A stretch of DNA of 64,000 nucleotides from JACDBE01 sp963714055 (GCA_963714055.1 OY970227.1:2356001-2420000), one strand, 5' to 3'; numbered from the stretch's first letter, positions 21,847-30,861 are shown. A program made the numbers and translations. Notes: a model not told the origin generated them from the letters alone.

Positions 21847-23226
21847 ATGGACTCGACCTATACGGTGGCCGAGCTCAATCGGGTGATCGCCCGGGCGTTG
21901 CAGCGCGCCTTTCCCGATGAGGTGTGGGTCTCCGGCGAGATCCGCAACCTCAAACGGCCACCCAGCGGCCACGTCTACTTCACGCTGGTCGACTCCGACG
22001 CCGGCGAGCCGGTGCCCCAGCTACCCGTGGCGCTGTTCGCCGGCGACAAGGAGGCGGTGAACCGAGCCCTGATGAAGGTGTCCGCCGGCCGCATGGTCGA
22101 CGGGATGCAGGTGCGCATCAGGGGGATGGTCGGGCACCAGCCGGGGCGCGGCGTGGTCCAGCTGCGCATGCGGTGGATCGACACCGAGTACACCCTGGGA
22201 CGCCTCGCCGCCGAGCGCCGGGCGGTGCTGGAGGGGCTCGCTGCCGCCGGATTGCTGGACCGCCAGGTGTCGCTGCCGCTGCCTGTGGCGCCGGAGCGCA
22301 TCGGGCTCGTCACCAGCGTGGGCAGCGCCGCCCACGCCGACTTCCTCGACGAGCTCCGCCACAGCGGGTTCGGGTTCGTCGTGCTGGAGAGCCACGCCAC
22401 CGTCCAAGGCGTAGGCGCCGCCGAGTCGATCGTCGCCGCCCTCGCCGTGCTGGCGGCGCACCGCCCCGACGTGGTCGCCCTGGTTCGGGGTGGCGGCGCC
22501 CAGACCGACCTCGCCGTGTTCGACTCTGAGCCTGTCGCCCGGGCCGTGGCCACCGCGCCCTTCCCTGTCCTGACCGGCATCGGCCACGAGATCGACGCGA
22601 CGGTCGCCGACCGGGTGGCAGCCAGGGCCGTCAAGACCCCGACGGCCTGCGCCCAACTGGTCGTCGGCATGGTCCGCGGCTTCGCCGAGCGCCTGGCGGT
22701 TGCCGAGCGCGGCGTGCACCACGTGTCGGAGCGAGTGACGCTGCGCGCCAGACGGAGCCTGGACGACCGCGCCCGGCGTCTCGCCCTGGTCACGTCGACG
22801 CGCTTCGCCTCCCACCGAATCGGGCTCGCCCGGGCCGCCCACCGGCTCGACACCGCGGCCACGAGCGCGTTGCGCGGGCATGGCCGGCACGTCGACCGGG
22901 GCGCGGCCGTCCTGACCGCAGTCGCCGCTGCGCTACTCGATACCGCCGCCGCTCGGTCCGAGCTGGCCGCCGGACGTCTGCTGGCTGCACCACGCGCCCT
23001 CGCCAGGGAGCGCCGCCGGCTCGACGGCCTGGCCGGCGTGGCACGCGCCCACGACCCGCGGCGGATGCTCGGCCGCGGTTGGTCGGTCACCCGGACCGCC
23101 GGCGGGTCGCTGGTACGGTCTCCCGGCGATGTCTCCGTCGGCGATCATGTGGTCACCACGGTCTTCGGAGGCGCACTCCACAGCGTGGTCGAAGGGTCGG
23201 AGCGGGCGAAAGGGACGGCTCGGTGA
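21847..23226 (+). CDS. xseA: Exodeoxyribonuclease VII large subunit
   Basis: 459 residues. An N-terminal OB-fold (YTVAELNRVIARAL, VWVSGEIRNLKRPPSGHVYFTL) is followed by the catalytic domain (RIGLVTSVGSAAHADFLDEL, VVALVRGGGAQTDLAVFD, PVLTGIGHEIDATVADRVA), which matches the family, and then a coiled-coil C-terminal part that binds XseB. ExoVII degrades single-stranded DNA processively. The gene overlaps xseB by 4 bp (GTGA), so the two are translationally coupled. Confidence 0.95.
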   Translation: MDSTYTVAELNRVIARALQRAFPDEVWVSGEIRNLKRPPSGHVYFTLVDSDAGEPVPQLPVALFAGDKEAVNRALMKVSAGRMVDGMQVRIRGMVGHQPGRGVVQLRMRWIDTEYTLGRLAAERRAVLEGLAAAGLLDRQVSLPLPVAPERIGLVTSVGSAAHADFLDELRHSGFGFVVLESHATVQGVGAAESIVAALAVLAAHRPDVVALVRGGGAQTDLAVFDSEPVARAVATAPFPVLTGIGHEIDATVADRVAARAVKTPTACAQLVVGMVRGFAERLAVAERGVHHVSERVTLRARRSLDDRARRLALVTSTRFASHRIGLARAAHRLDTAATSALRGHGRHVDRGAAVLTAVAAALLDTAAARSELAAGRLLAAPRALARERRRLDGLAGVARAHDPRRMLGRGWSVTRTAGGSLVRSPGDVSVGDHVVTTVFGGALHSVVEGSERAKGTAR

Positions 23227-23465
23227 GCGAGATCGGCTACGGCGAGGCGATGCAGGAGCTGGAGTCCATCCTCGACGAGATCGAGGCCGAGGACGTCGAC
23301 GTCGACGTGCTCGCCGCCAAGGTCAGGCGTGCTGCCGACCTGGTGCAGATCTGCCGGCGGCGCATCCACGACACCCAGGTGCAGGTCGAGCAGATAGTCG
23401 CCGGTCTCGACGCCCCGCTGGATCCGCCGGCCGACACGCCCGCGCCATCGCCGGACCCCGGGTAG
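23223..23465 (+). CDS. xseB: Exodeoxyribonuclease VII small subunit
   Basis: 80 residues from GTG 23223. It shows the XseB pattern YGEAMQELESILDEIEAEDVDVDVLAAKVRRAADLV (positions ~5-40), a helical hairpin that packs on the XseA coiled coil, and ends in a Pro-rich tail. The start overlaps the xseA stop. Its stop codon TAG is part of the TAGCCT hexamer of the next gene. Confidence 0.9.
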   Translation: MSEIGYGEAMQELESILDEIEAEDVDVDVLAAKVRRAADLVQICRRRIHDTQVQVEQIVAGLDAPLDPPADTPAPSPDPG

Positions 23466-23468
23466 CCT
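23463..23468 (+). promoter_or_regulatory. -10 hexamer TAGCCT upstream of the MoxR-type ATPase gene
   Basis: It lies 7 nt before GTG 23476 and includes the xseB stop codon. This would give the cox accessory genes their own promoter. Confidence 0.4.
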
Positions 23469-23475
23469 GCCGAGG

Positions 23476-24365
23476 GTGATCCCGGCCACGCTCGATGAGG
23501 TCGAGTCGGCGCTCGCCGCCGAGCGGTACGTCGCCGATCGCTCCCTGGTCGTTGCCGTCCACCTGGCCCTGCAGCTCCGTCGACCGTTGTTCCTCGAGGG
23601 CGAGGCCGGAGTGGGTAAGACGGAGGTGGCCAAGGCGCTGGCCTCGATCGTCGACGCCGACCTGATCCGCCTGCAGTGCTACGAGGGCCTCGATGTCTCC
23701 CAGGCGCTCTACGAGTGGGACTACGCACGACAGATGCTGGCCATCCGGCTGATCGAGGCACGCCACGACGGCAGCCATCCTGACGTCTCCGACATCATGT
23801 CGCGCGACTACCTGGTGGCGCGCCCCCTTCTGCAGGCGATCGAGGCCGGGGCGCGAGGGAGCTGACCGTGCTGTTGATCGACGAGCTCGACCGGGCCGAC
23901 GAGGAGTTCGAGGCCTACCTGCTCGAGTTGCTCTCCGACTTCCAGGTCACCATCCCCGAGGTGGAGACGGTGCGGGCGGTGGAACGTCCGCTCGTGGTCA
24001 TCACCTCGAACCGCACCAGGGAGATCCACGACGCCCTCAAGCGGCGCTGCCTCTACCACTGGATCGACTACCCGGACTTCGATCGAGAAGTCGCCATCCT
24101 GCAGCGCCGGTCCCCGGACGTGCCGGAGCGCCTGGCCCGCCAGCTCGCCGCCACCATGCAGCGACTCCGCTCGCTCGAGCTGTTCAAACCGCCCGGTGTG
24201 GCGGAGACGCTCGATTGGGCGGCGGCGCTCACCGTGCTCGGCGAGGGCGACCTGACCGCCCCGGTCGCCGACGACACGCTCGGGGTGGTACTCAAGTACC
24301 AGGAGGACATCGCCAGGGTGAGGGCGCTCGGTGTCGACGAGATCGTCGAATCGGCCGCCGGGTAG
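23476..24365 (+). pseudogene. coxD: MoxR/CoxD-type AAA ATPase, frameshifted
   Basis: The first frame (23476-23865) encodes IPATLDEVESAL and Walker A in GEAGVGKTEVAKAL (~49) up to RPLLQAIEAG. The second frame (to 24365) continues with Walker B VLLIDELDRADEEFEAYLLELL, sensor 1 VVITSNRTREIHDALKRRCLYHW, and the lid domain. One missing base near 23841 (for example a C in the GGCC/GGGG run) would join them as EARGARELTVLLIDEL, giving a normal ~296-residue protein. CoxD-like ATPases work with the CoxE VWA protein in maturing the molybdenum-copper or molybdenum active site of CO-dehydrogenase-type enzymes, and CoxE follows here directly. The conserved sequence on both sides favours a sequencing indel. 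Confidence 0.82.
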
Positions 24366-25533
24366 CGGCGACCGGTCGTCGCCCGGGGCGACACCTTCGG
24401 CGCTGACCGCGAACATCGTCCACTTCGTGCGCTATCTGCGCGCCTCCGGCCTGCGGCTGGGCCCGGGCACGTCGGCTCGACTCACCGACGTCATCGACGT
24501 GGTCGGGCTCGACTCGCGCGACGACCTGTACCTGGCGTTGCGGGCCTCGATCATCACCCGCACCACCCAGCGACCCGTCTTCGACCAGGCATTCGACCTG
24601 TTCTTCGGGGCGGGCCGGTCGCCCGACGAGGTCGTGTTGCAGCGGCCAGGGCCGCCGCCGCCAGCCGAGCGGCATGTGAGCGTCCCCATCCTCCTCCCTG
24701 CCGTCGCCCCGGACGCCGCCACCGAGATCGAGGAGCTGAGCGAGACGGTCGGTGGCTCGTACGCCGAGCGGCTCGCCACCCGCGACTTCGCCACGCTCGA
24801 CGAAACCGAGCGGGAGGACGTCCGGCTGCTGATCGCCAGGATGATGTGGCGCCCCGCAGACACCGACTCGCGTCGCTGGGGCCCGGGTGCCGGAACCCGA
24901 CCCGACATGCGGAGGACGCTGCGCTCACTCCACCGGCCCGAGGGCGACCTGCTGCCGATCGAGATGTCGCACCGCCGGCCGCGACGCCGACCGCTGGTCA
25001 TCCTCGCCGACATCAGCGGGTCGATGGAGCGCTACACGGAGATGCTCCTGGTGTTCGCCCACGCCGCCCAGGGCAGGGTGGCCCGCGTCGAGACCTTCGT
25101 GTTCGCCACCCGGCTCACCCGGATCACCCGCGACCTGCGCCAGCGCGACCCGGCGGCGGCGCTGCGGCGGGTGGGGTCCACCGTCCACGACTGGTCCGGG
25201 GGAACCAGGATCGGGGAGATGCTGGAGATGTTCAACCGTGAGTGGAGCCGTCGGGTGACCGGAGGGGGCGCCATCGGCCTGATCATCTCCGACGGCTGGG
25301 ACACCGGGGACCCCGACCTGCTCGACCGGGAGATGGCTCGCTTCGCCCGCTCGGTCCATCGGGTCATCTGGCTCGACCCGCACGCCGGCCGGCCCGGGTT
25401 CGCGCCGGAGACCCGAGGGCTGAGGACGGTGCTGCCCTACGTCGACGACTTCCTGCCCGCCGCCAACGTCGTCGACCTCCGCAGCGTGGTGCGGCTCCTA
25501 GAGTCGGTGCCACGGCATCGAGGGGAAAGGTGA
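24331..25533 (+). CDS. coxE: CoxE-type von Willebrand factor A domain protein
   Basis: 400 residues. The N-terminal helical part (VHFVRYLRASGLRLGPGTSARLTDVIDVV) is typical of CoxE, and the C-terminal VWA domain has an intact MIDAS, DISGS in LVILADISGSMERY (~224). The GTG start at 24331 overlaps the end of the ATPase gene by 35 bp, as usual in these operons. MoxR ATPases and VWA partners form chaperone pairs that insert cofactors. With the ATPase upstream and an XdhC-type gene 6 bp downstream, this is the maturation module for the molybdenum hydroxylase encoded at 34.9-38.7 kb. Confidence 0.9.
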   Translation: MSTRSSNRPPGSGDRSSPGATPSALTANIVHFVRYLRASGLRLGPGTSARLTDVIDVVGLDSRDDLYLALRASIITRTTQRPVFDQAFDLFFGAGRSPDEVVLQRPGPPPPAERHVSVPILLPAVAPDAATEIEELSETVGGSYAERLATRDFATLDETEREDVRLLIARMMWRPADTDSRRWGPGAGTRPDMRRTLRSLHRPEGDLLPIEMSHRRPRRRPLVILADISGSMERYTEMLLVFAHAAQGRVARVETFVFATRLTRITRDLRQRDPAAALRRVGSTVHDWSGGTRIGEMLEMFNREWSRRVTGGGAIGLIISDGWDTGDPDLLDREMARFARSVHRVIWLDPHAGRPGFAPETRGLRTVLPYVDDFLPAANVVDLRSVVRLLESVPRHRGER

Positions 25534-25539
25534 CCCCGG

Positions 25540-25848
25540 GTGAAGACCGACCTCGACATCTACCGGCACTGGACCGAAGAGGGCAAGGAGGTCGCCGTCG
25601 CCACCGTGGTGAAGGTGATCGGCTCGGCGCCCAGGCCCGAGGGCTCCAAGTTCCTGGTCTCCTCGGCCGGCGACCTCGAGGGGTCGGTCAGCGGTGGTTG
25701 CGTGGAGAACGACGTCGCCCTCCACGCCGCCGAGGTGATCGCCAGCGGCGAGCCCAAGCTGGTCACCTACGGCATCGCCGATGACGAGGCATTCGAGGTC
25801 GGGCTGACCTGCGGCGGCACCATCCAGGTCTTCATCGAGAAGTGGTGA
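25540..25848 (+). CDS. XdhC/CoxI N-terminal-domain protein (stand-alone)
   Basis: 102 residues from GTG 25540, consisting only of the XdhC_CoxI domain: ATVVKVIGSAPRPEGSKFLV, GSVSGGCVENDV, YGIADDEAFEVGLTCGGTIQVFIE. The Cys of SGGC and of TCGG are conserved. XdhC-type proteins bind the molybdopterin cofactor and help sulfurate and insert it. The Rossmann half of the usual two-domain protein is encoded separately at 26646-27425. The gene lies 6 bp after coxE. Confidence 0.87.
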   Translation: MKTDLDIYRHWTEEGKEVAVATVVKVIGSAPRPEGSKFLVSSAGDLEGSVSGGCVENDVALHAAEVIASGEPKLVTYGIADDEAFEVGLTCGGTIQVFIEKW

Positions 25849-25876
25849 CGAGCCGCGGTCGTCGAGCCGGCCGATC

Positions 25877-26491
25877 TCAGGTGCGGTCTCGCGTTGCCAG
25901 GCTGCGGGAGAGCTGGGGGTAGGTCCCGCGGTAGCCCATCATGTGGGCGATGGGCGCCACCACGGCGAACACGGCCTTCTGCACGGCCGGCGGGGGCGAT
26001 CGGAACTGGACGGTGTCGGAGAATTCGCGCCCGATCATCGCCATCTGGAGCATGTTGGGCATCCCCTTGTCGTTCACGTACCCCAGCCGGGCCAGGCCGA
26101 ACATGGTCTCGATCATGTGACCGAAACGATCGCCCGGGGTGATCTCGACCAACACACGGGCGTCACGATCGGCGGCGTTCCACCAGTCGTGCCACTGGCC
26201 GGGGCGTACCTCCGCCGTCTCGCCCTCGTTGAGCACTGAGGTCACCCCGTCGAGCCGTACCGTCAGCTCGCCTTCGATGACGGTGAAGCGTTCCACCACC
26301 CCGGGGTGCAGGTGTTCGCCGACCACCCGAGAGCCGACCACGGCGAGGAGCTCGGCCTTGGTTCGACGCTCGGGGTTCTCGTCGGGCAACTCCAGGATGC
26401 GGGCCAACTCCCTCGTCACCGGGTTTTCCAGCACGTCGCCGACCCGGAATGGCCTCAGGTCGGGGGCGGCCGCCGGATCGGGATGTGACAT
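25877..26491 (-). CDS. Cupin-domain protein
   Basis: 204 residues. The cupin core has GEHLHPGVVERFTVIEGELTV (two His and a Glu) and a second motif GQWHDWWN. The C-terminal ~80 residues (FGLARLGYVNDKGMPN, VFAVVAPIAHMMGYRG) include a hydrophobic stretch. No enzymatic role can be assigned. It is oriented against the two xdhC-type genes and lies between them, so it looks inserted into the operon. Confidence 0.75.
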   Translation of the reverse strand: MSHPDPAAAPDLRPFRVGDVLENPVTRELARILELPDENPERRTKAELLAVVGSRVVGEHLHPGVVERFTVIEGELTVRLDGVTSVLNEGETAEVRPGQWHDWWNAADRDARVLVEITPGDRFGHMIETMFGLARLGYVNDKGMPNMLQMAMIGREFSDTVQFRSPPPAVQKAVFAVVAPIAHMMGYRGTYPQLSRSLATRDRT

Positions 26492-26645
26492 CGATCTACC
26501 TCGCTGGCGTCGCCCGGGATCCCGACGGGAGCAGGCGGGTGCGTGCCGGGCAGACTACGGCAACGGCTCCAGGCTTGTCGCTCGACAGTCCCACTACGCT
26601 CAGCTCACGCTGATGGCAGCGAGGGCCGGAGACCGGGAGCATGTG

Positions 26646-27425
26646 ATGGGGAACGACGTCGCCGACGCCTTGGGTGTGCTGATCGCTGCCGAGCGGCTCG
26701 GCGCCGTCGCCACGGTGGTCGACGGGCCCGGCGTCGGTGGCAAGGCGGTCCTCGACGACGACGGTCGGGTCCTCGCCGGGTCGCTGCCGGATGGGCTCGG
26801 CGACGACGTCGCCGGCGACGCCATCCAGCTGATGCGTCACGAGCAGAATCGGACCCTGGCCTACGGCGACCGGCAGGTCTTCATCGAGACGGTGGCGCCC
26901 CAGCCAAGGCTGCTCATCTTCGGGGCGGGTCACATCGCCCAGTCCTTGGCCCGCATCGCCCCGGAGCTGGGGTTCCGGGTGGTGGTCGCCGACGCCCGGG
27001 CCACCTGGGCGACGCCGGAGCGCTTCCCGGACGTCGAGGAGCTGATCGTCGCCTGGCCCGATGCGGTCTTCGATCAGTTCGAGCTCGATCACCGCACCTA
27101 TGTGGTGCTGCTCAGCCACGACGCCCGCTTCGAGGACCCGGTCTTCCCGGCGGTGCACAAGGCGCCGGTGCGCTACATCGGTGCGCTCGGCAGCCGGCGC
27201 ACCGCCACCATGCGTGCGGAGCGGCTGCGTGACCAGGGCTGGAGCGAGGACGAGATCGCCCGCATCCACGCCCCGATCGGCATCGACATCGGCGCCGACC
27301 AGCCCGCCGAAGTGGCGGTGTCGATCCTCGCCGAGATGGTGCGGGTCCGCTACGGCGTCGGCACCGGCATGTCGCTGAAGGGTCAGGGGGGCCGAATCCA
27401 CGCCCAGCGCCCCGAGGACGCCTGA
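26646..27425 (+). CDS. XdhC-family protein with C-terminal Rossmann domain
   Basis: 259 residues from ATG 26646 (GGGAG 6 nt upstream); ATG 26613 is an in-frame alternative with TACGCT 12 nt before it. A short N-terminal domain is followed by the XdhC_C Rossmann fold: PRLLIFGAGHIAQSLARIAPELGF, TYVVLLSHDARFEDPV, YIGALGSRRT and IHAPIGIDIGADQPAEVAVSILAEMV, all standard for the family. It should act in molybdenum cofactor loading for CoxL together with the 102-residue protein. Confidence 0.88.
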   Translation: MGNDVADALGVLIAAERLGAVATVVDGPGVGGKAVLDDDGRVLAGSLPDGLGDDVAGDAIQLMRHEQNRTLAYGDRQVFIETVAPQPRLLIFGAGHIAQSLARIAPELGFRVVVADARATWATPERFPDVEELIVAWPDAVFDQFELDHRTYVVLLSHDARFEDPVFPAVHKAPVRYIGALGSRRTATMRAERLRDQGWSEDEIARIHAPIGIDIGADQPAEVAVSILAEMVRVRYGVGTGMSLKGQGGRIHAQRPEDA

Positions 27426-27496
27426 CTCGGCGCAGATTCCGAAGACCTGTCACAGCCGACCGCCATCCTGGGACCAAGCCAGGAAAGGAGTCCGCT

Positions 27497-27826
27497 GTGG
27501 CAGTGTCGCCCAGCGCCCGAAACGACCTCTATGCTCGGCTGCGGGAGGTTCTCGGGGACCGTGACGCCAGCACCATGATCGACCTGCTGCCCATGGGCGA
27601 TCCGGACGACGTCGCCACCAGGGGTGATGTGAGGCATCTGGAGCAACGGATCGGTCGACTCGACGAGCGGATGGACCGCTTCGAGGATCGCCTCGACCGG
27701 TTCGACGACAAGCTCGACCGCTTCCACTCCGACCTCCGCGAGCAGATGCGGGTCTTCGTGTTCGGGACGATCGGGGCGGTCCTGTCAGCCGCCGCTATCG
27801 CCTTCGCCGCCGCCCGCTTCGTGTGA
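27497..27826 (+). CDS. Small coiled-coil membrane protein
   Basis: 109 residues from GTG 27497 with a strong AGGAAAGGAG ribosome site. Heptad-like repeats (DERMDRFEDRLDRFDDKLDRF, residues ~54-75) form a coiled coil that ends in a C-terminal membrane anchor (FVFGTIGAVLSAAAIAFAAARFV). It resembles generic CCDC90/DUF1640-like tail-anchored coiled-coil proteins. Function unknown. Confidence 0.75.
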   Translation: MAVSPSARNDLYARLREVLGDRDASTMIDLLPMGDPDDVATRGDVRHLEQRIGRLDERMDRFEDRLDRFDDKLDRFHSDLREQMRVFVFGTIGAVLSAAAIAFAAARFV

Positions 27827-28032
27827 CAGCCGTCCGTCGGCTTCGGCTACCGCACCCGGTCGTGGGTTCAAAGGTGAGGTCGTTGTCCGTAACGGTCCCT
27901 GGCCCTCCGTTGCAGACGTCGATGCCGGCGGGGCACCACAGCGAGTCGTAGTGGTTTCGACCCCACAAGGTGTCGTCTGCGTCCACGATGATCGTCGTGC
28001 CCACGACGGTGCCACTGCGTGTCTGAACGCCA

Positions 28033-29727
28033 TCACGGAATCCCCGACGTCGCTTCACAGCCCGTGCCAACATCGGCTCCCGAGCCGCCGAAGCAGGTGT
28101 CGTGCCCGGCGCCACCGCGGAGGACGTCAGGACCGGGGCCGCCGCGCAAGGTGTCGTCGCCATTGCCGCCGACGATCCGGTCTGGTCCACCTCCACCGGT
28201 GACGCTGTCGTCCCCGGCGCCGGCGGTGACAACGTCAGCTCCCGGCCCGGCACAGATGACGTCGTCGCCGCCGCTCCCCGTCGATCGATATCGGCCCCAC
28301 CTAGGGCGAAGATCACATCGTCGCTCAGAGGTCCCGTCGACGTCGTCGGCTCCGCGGTCCCGACCATCGTGGCCGTCGCTCTCGGCAGGTCGGCGACCGA
28401 GTCGAGCTCCTTCACGATAGATGTCGCTGAGGGTGTCGGTGTCGGTGGGATCCAGGTTGTCTGCAATCGACTCGAACACCACGGATCTGCCGTCGGCGGT
28501 GAGGGCCGGATGGTCGCTGTCGTCGTCTCCCTTGACGCCCGAGGCGTTCGTCGATGCCAGGGAGAGCTCTCCGGTGACGAGGTCCTTGAGGTAGATGTCC
28601 GTCCTGGCATCCGTGTCAGAGGGGTCCAGGTTCCAGGCCCATGATGCGAAGGCGACGCTGGCCTCGTCCGACGACAGCTCGGCGTGGAAGGTGTAGCTGA
28701 TTGCCACTTCGCCATCCGTCGTGCTGGAAGCCAGTGTCAACTTGCCGGTGATCAGGTCCTTGAGGTACACCTGGAGCACGCCGTTGGCCTCAGGATGGAG
28801 GTTTGTCGCATAGGCGTCGAATACCAGGCTGTCACCGTCGGCCGATAGCCTCGAGTCGAAGTAGCTGTCGGCGTTGCCCTTTTCGCCTGAGCTGGAAGTC
28901 GAGGCGAGCATGAGATCGCCGGTATCCAGATTCTTCACGTAGATGTCGGCGAGCGTGTCGGTGTCGGCCGGATCCAGGTTCGTGGCCCAGCTGAAGAACG
29001 ACACTGCGGTGCCATCGGCGGCGATGCTCGTGGCTGTGCTGAAGTCGTTGGACTTCTCTCCGGTGTCAGACGTCGACGCCAGAATGAGCTCACCCGTTAG
29101 CAGATCCTTGACGTAGACGTCGGATGCGGTGTCGAGATCGGCCGGGTCCAGGTTCGTTGCATCGGATGTGAACACGACCATCGTCCCGTTCCCGGAGAGC
29201 ATCGGTCCAACGCTGTTCGCGTTCCCCTTCACCCCGGTCGCCGATGCCGAGGCGAGCACGAGGTCACCCGAGGCGAGGTCCTTGACGTAGATGTCGGGCG
29301 TGGTGTCGGAGTCTGACGGATCGAGGTTGCTCGCCGACGAGTAGAAGGTCACCTTGCTGCCATCCGCGGCGATGTGGGGGTCCCAGCTGTTGCCGTTGCC
29401 CTTCACGCCCGACCCGGTTGTAGAGACCACGGAGACCTCACCTGTCAGGAGATCCTTGACGTAGATGTCCTGGACGGCGTCGGTGTCGGCCGGGTGGAGG
29501 TTCGTTGCGCCGGAGATGAACGCCACCAACCTGCCGTCACCCGAGATGCTGGGACGGCTACTCGATCCGTTCCCCTTCACCCCGGTGTCCGAGGTGGAGA
29601 TGAGGGTGAGGTCACCGGGGCGGCGATGCCGATCCGGCCGCCATCCGGCAGCACCGACAGCAACGACAGGACAGCCCCAGACGAGTATCCGACCCCGACG
29701 CGACGAGTAGATCCGCCCCGCACCCAT
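28033..29727 (-). CDS. Secreted PD40 (TolB-like) beta-propeller protein with C-terminal RTX calcium-binding repeats
   Basis: 564 residues from ATG 29727. About eight ~50-residue repeats of the form TDxxxDIYVKDLxTGxLxLAST...GxKGNxxS...SxDGxxVxFxSxATNLxPxD make a TolB/WD40-like propeller. After it come RTX-type nonapeptides (GADVVTAGAGDDSV, GDDTLRGGPGPDVL) that bind calcium. The N-terminus is a signal peptide only if a short stretch is read one frame over (GAVLSLLSVLPDGGRIGIAA instead of the frame's GCPVVAVGAAGWRPDRHRR). A similar detour at ~28280-28420 reads VKELDSVADLPRATATMVGT and then rejoins. So two pairs of compensating indels keep the frame open. Function unknown, presumably extracellular. 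Confidence 0.72.
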   Translation of the reverse strand: MGAGRIYSSRRGRILVWGCPVVAVGAAGWRPDRHRRPGDLTLISTSDTGVKGNGSSSRPSISGDGRLVAFISGATNLHPADTDAVQDIYVKDLLTGEVSVVSTTGSGVKGNGNSWDPHIAADGSKVTFYSSASNLDPSDSDTTPDIYVKDLASGDLVLASASATGVKGNANSVGPMLSGNGTMVVFTSDATNLDPADLDTASDVYVKDLLTGELILASTSDTGEKSNDFSTATSIAADGTAVSFFSWATNLDPADTDTLADIYVKNLDTGDLMLASTSSSGEKGNADSYFDSRLSADGDSLVFDAYATNLHPEANGVLQVYLKDLITGKLTLASSTTDGEVAISYTFHAELSSDEASVAFASWAWNLDPSDTDARTDIYLKDLVTGELSLASTNASGVKGDDDSDHPALTADGRSVVFESIADNLDPTDTDTLSDIYREGARLGRRPAESDGHDGRDRGADDVDGTSERRCDLRPRWGRYRSTGSGGDDVICAGPGADVVTAGAGDDSVTGGGGPDRIVGGNGDDTLRGGPGPDVLRGGAGHDTCFGGSGADVGTGCEATSGIP

Positions 29728-29761
29728 GTGCCCTCCCCATTGGCTCGATGGCCAGGAGCGT

Positions 29762-29790
29762 CGTCGGCGAGCGTCACCGCAGAGTCACCG
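29762..29790 (-). promoter_or_regulatory. Shared upstream box with 11-bp direct repeat (PD40/RTX gene)
   Basis: On the plus strand GTCACC occurs at 29773 and 29784, 11 bp apart, next to TCGGCGAGC. The same arrangement lies at 30862-30890, at nearly the same distance from the start of the second RTX gene. OmpR-type regulators bind direct repeats with this period. Alternatively the block is conserved coding sequence (VTLADD against VTFADD in one frame). Confidence 0.45.
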
Positions 29791-29917
29791 CATATGCCCG
29801 CGGCTGCCGGATTTCCTCGACGAGGCCGGGACCGATAGGATCTGGCCGACGCCTGGCGACGGGCACGGTCTCCTCGCTGAGATGTTCCCGGCAGACTCCA
29901 AGGGCCAGGTTGCGACG

Positions 29918-30829
29918 TTACGGGATCTCGATCTCGGTTTCGCACGCAGGGCTGGCACTGTCGATGCCGGCCCGCCGTCGCAGGATCGATCCCGGGGCCA
30001 CCGCGCAGCGTCGATCGCGTCCCCGGAGGGTGTCGCTGCCGGAGCCAGCGAGATGGTGTCGTCGCCGTCCTCTCCAGAACGGTGTCGTCGTCATCGCCCC
30101 CAACCAGGATGTCGCCACCGTCACGATGTCATCCGCCCGGTGCCGCCGTCCACGGCATGCCGTCCCGGCCGTCGCCGTACAGAATGTCACGCTCGCCGAT
30201 CACCGATCTGGACCGTCAGGGCCGCCGTAGGCTGTCGCCGGCATAGGCCTTGCCATCAGCGGCGCGGCGCCCTTCACGACGTCGGTGCCTGGTCCGCCGT
30301 ACAGGATGTCGTTGTGTCGACCGGCCATCAGCGAGTCGTCCCGTCCTCACCGAGCATCCCGTCCCGAGCCACCGAAGGAGTCGGATCTCCGTTGCCGGCG
30401 TGAACGGAATCATGGCCGGAGCCGCCATGGAGGACGTCGGCGCCATTCCCGCCGAGGAGCCGGTCGCCGCGAGGACCGCCGTAGATGACATCGTCTCCGA
30501 GCCCCCGGACAGGTCGTCATACCACCGTCCCGATGGTGTCCGGCCACAGATTCTGTCTGCGCCGTCTCCGACCATCGATGACGTCGCCGCCGCCAGGCCG
30601 ACGATCACGTCGTCACCCGGGGTGCCGACGATCGTCGCCTGGTACAGAAGGCACGTCGGTGGCTCGTCCGCCTGGACAGTGACAAACGTTCCCCACGCCT
30701 CAGCGGATGGCGGGTCGAGGACACGGCGAAGGCTGGGCCAATCGAGCTGTACAGCACCACCCACACTGCAACGCTCCAACCCCGCAGGCGCCTCGGCGAG
30801 GCCAGTCGGCACGTCGTCCCGTTTCCCAT
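29918..30829 (-). pseudogene. Decayed or error-rich RTX-type secreted protein gene
   Basis: From ATG 30829 the first frame encodes a good signal peptide (RRLRGWSVAVWVVLYSSIGPAFA). It then shifts to a second frame with a mature N-terminus and the first RTX repeat (TIVGTPGDDVIVGL, GDGADRICG). Further downstream, RTX-like GG-x-G-x-D pieces appear in all three frames, ending at 29918 with ETEIEIP. At least four frame changes would be needed to read through. It is related to the neighbouring PD40/RTX gene by its RTX repeats and its upstream box. Either a pseudogene or a badly sequenced repeat gene. Confidence 0.6.
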
Positions 30830-30861
30830 GAGCCCCCCCATCGGCAGTGCGACGAGGATCA

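Noticed and set aside
27961..28001. HAD phosphatase gene start (VDADDTLW)
   Set aside because: The rest of a HAD domain does not follow in any frame; kept only as a weak observation.
30250..30831. Plus-strand open frame across the decayed RTX gene
   Set aside because: It is the complement of RTX repeat DNA and has no signal peptide, motif or ribosome site of its own.
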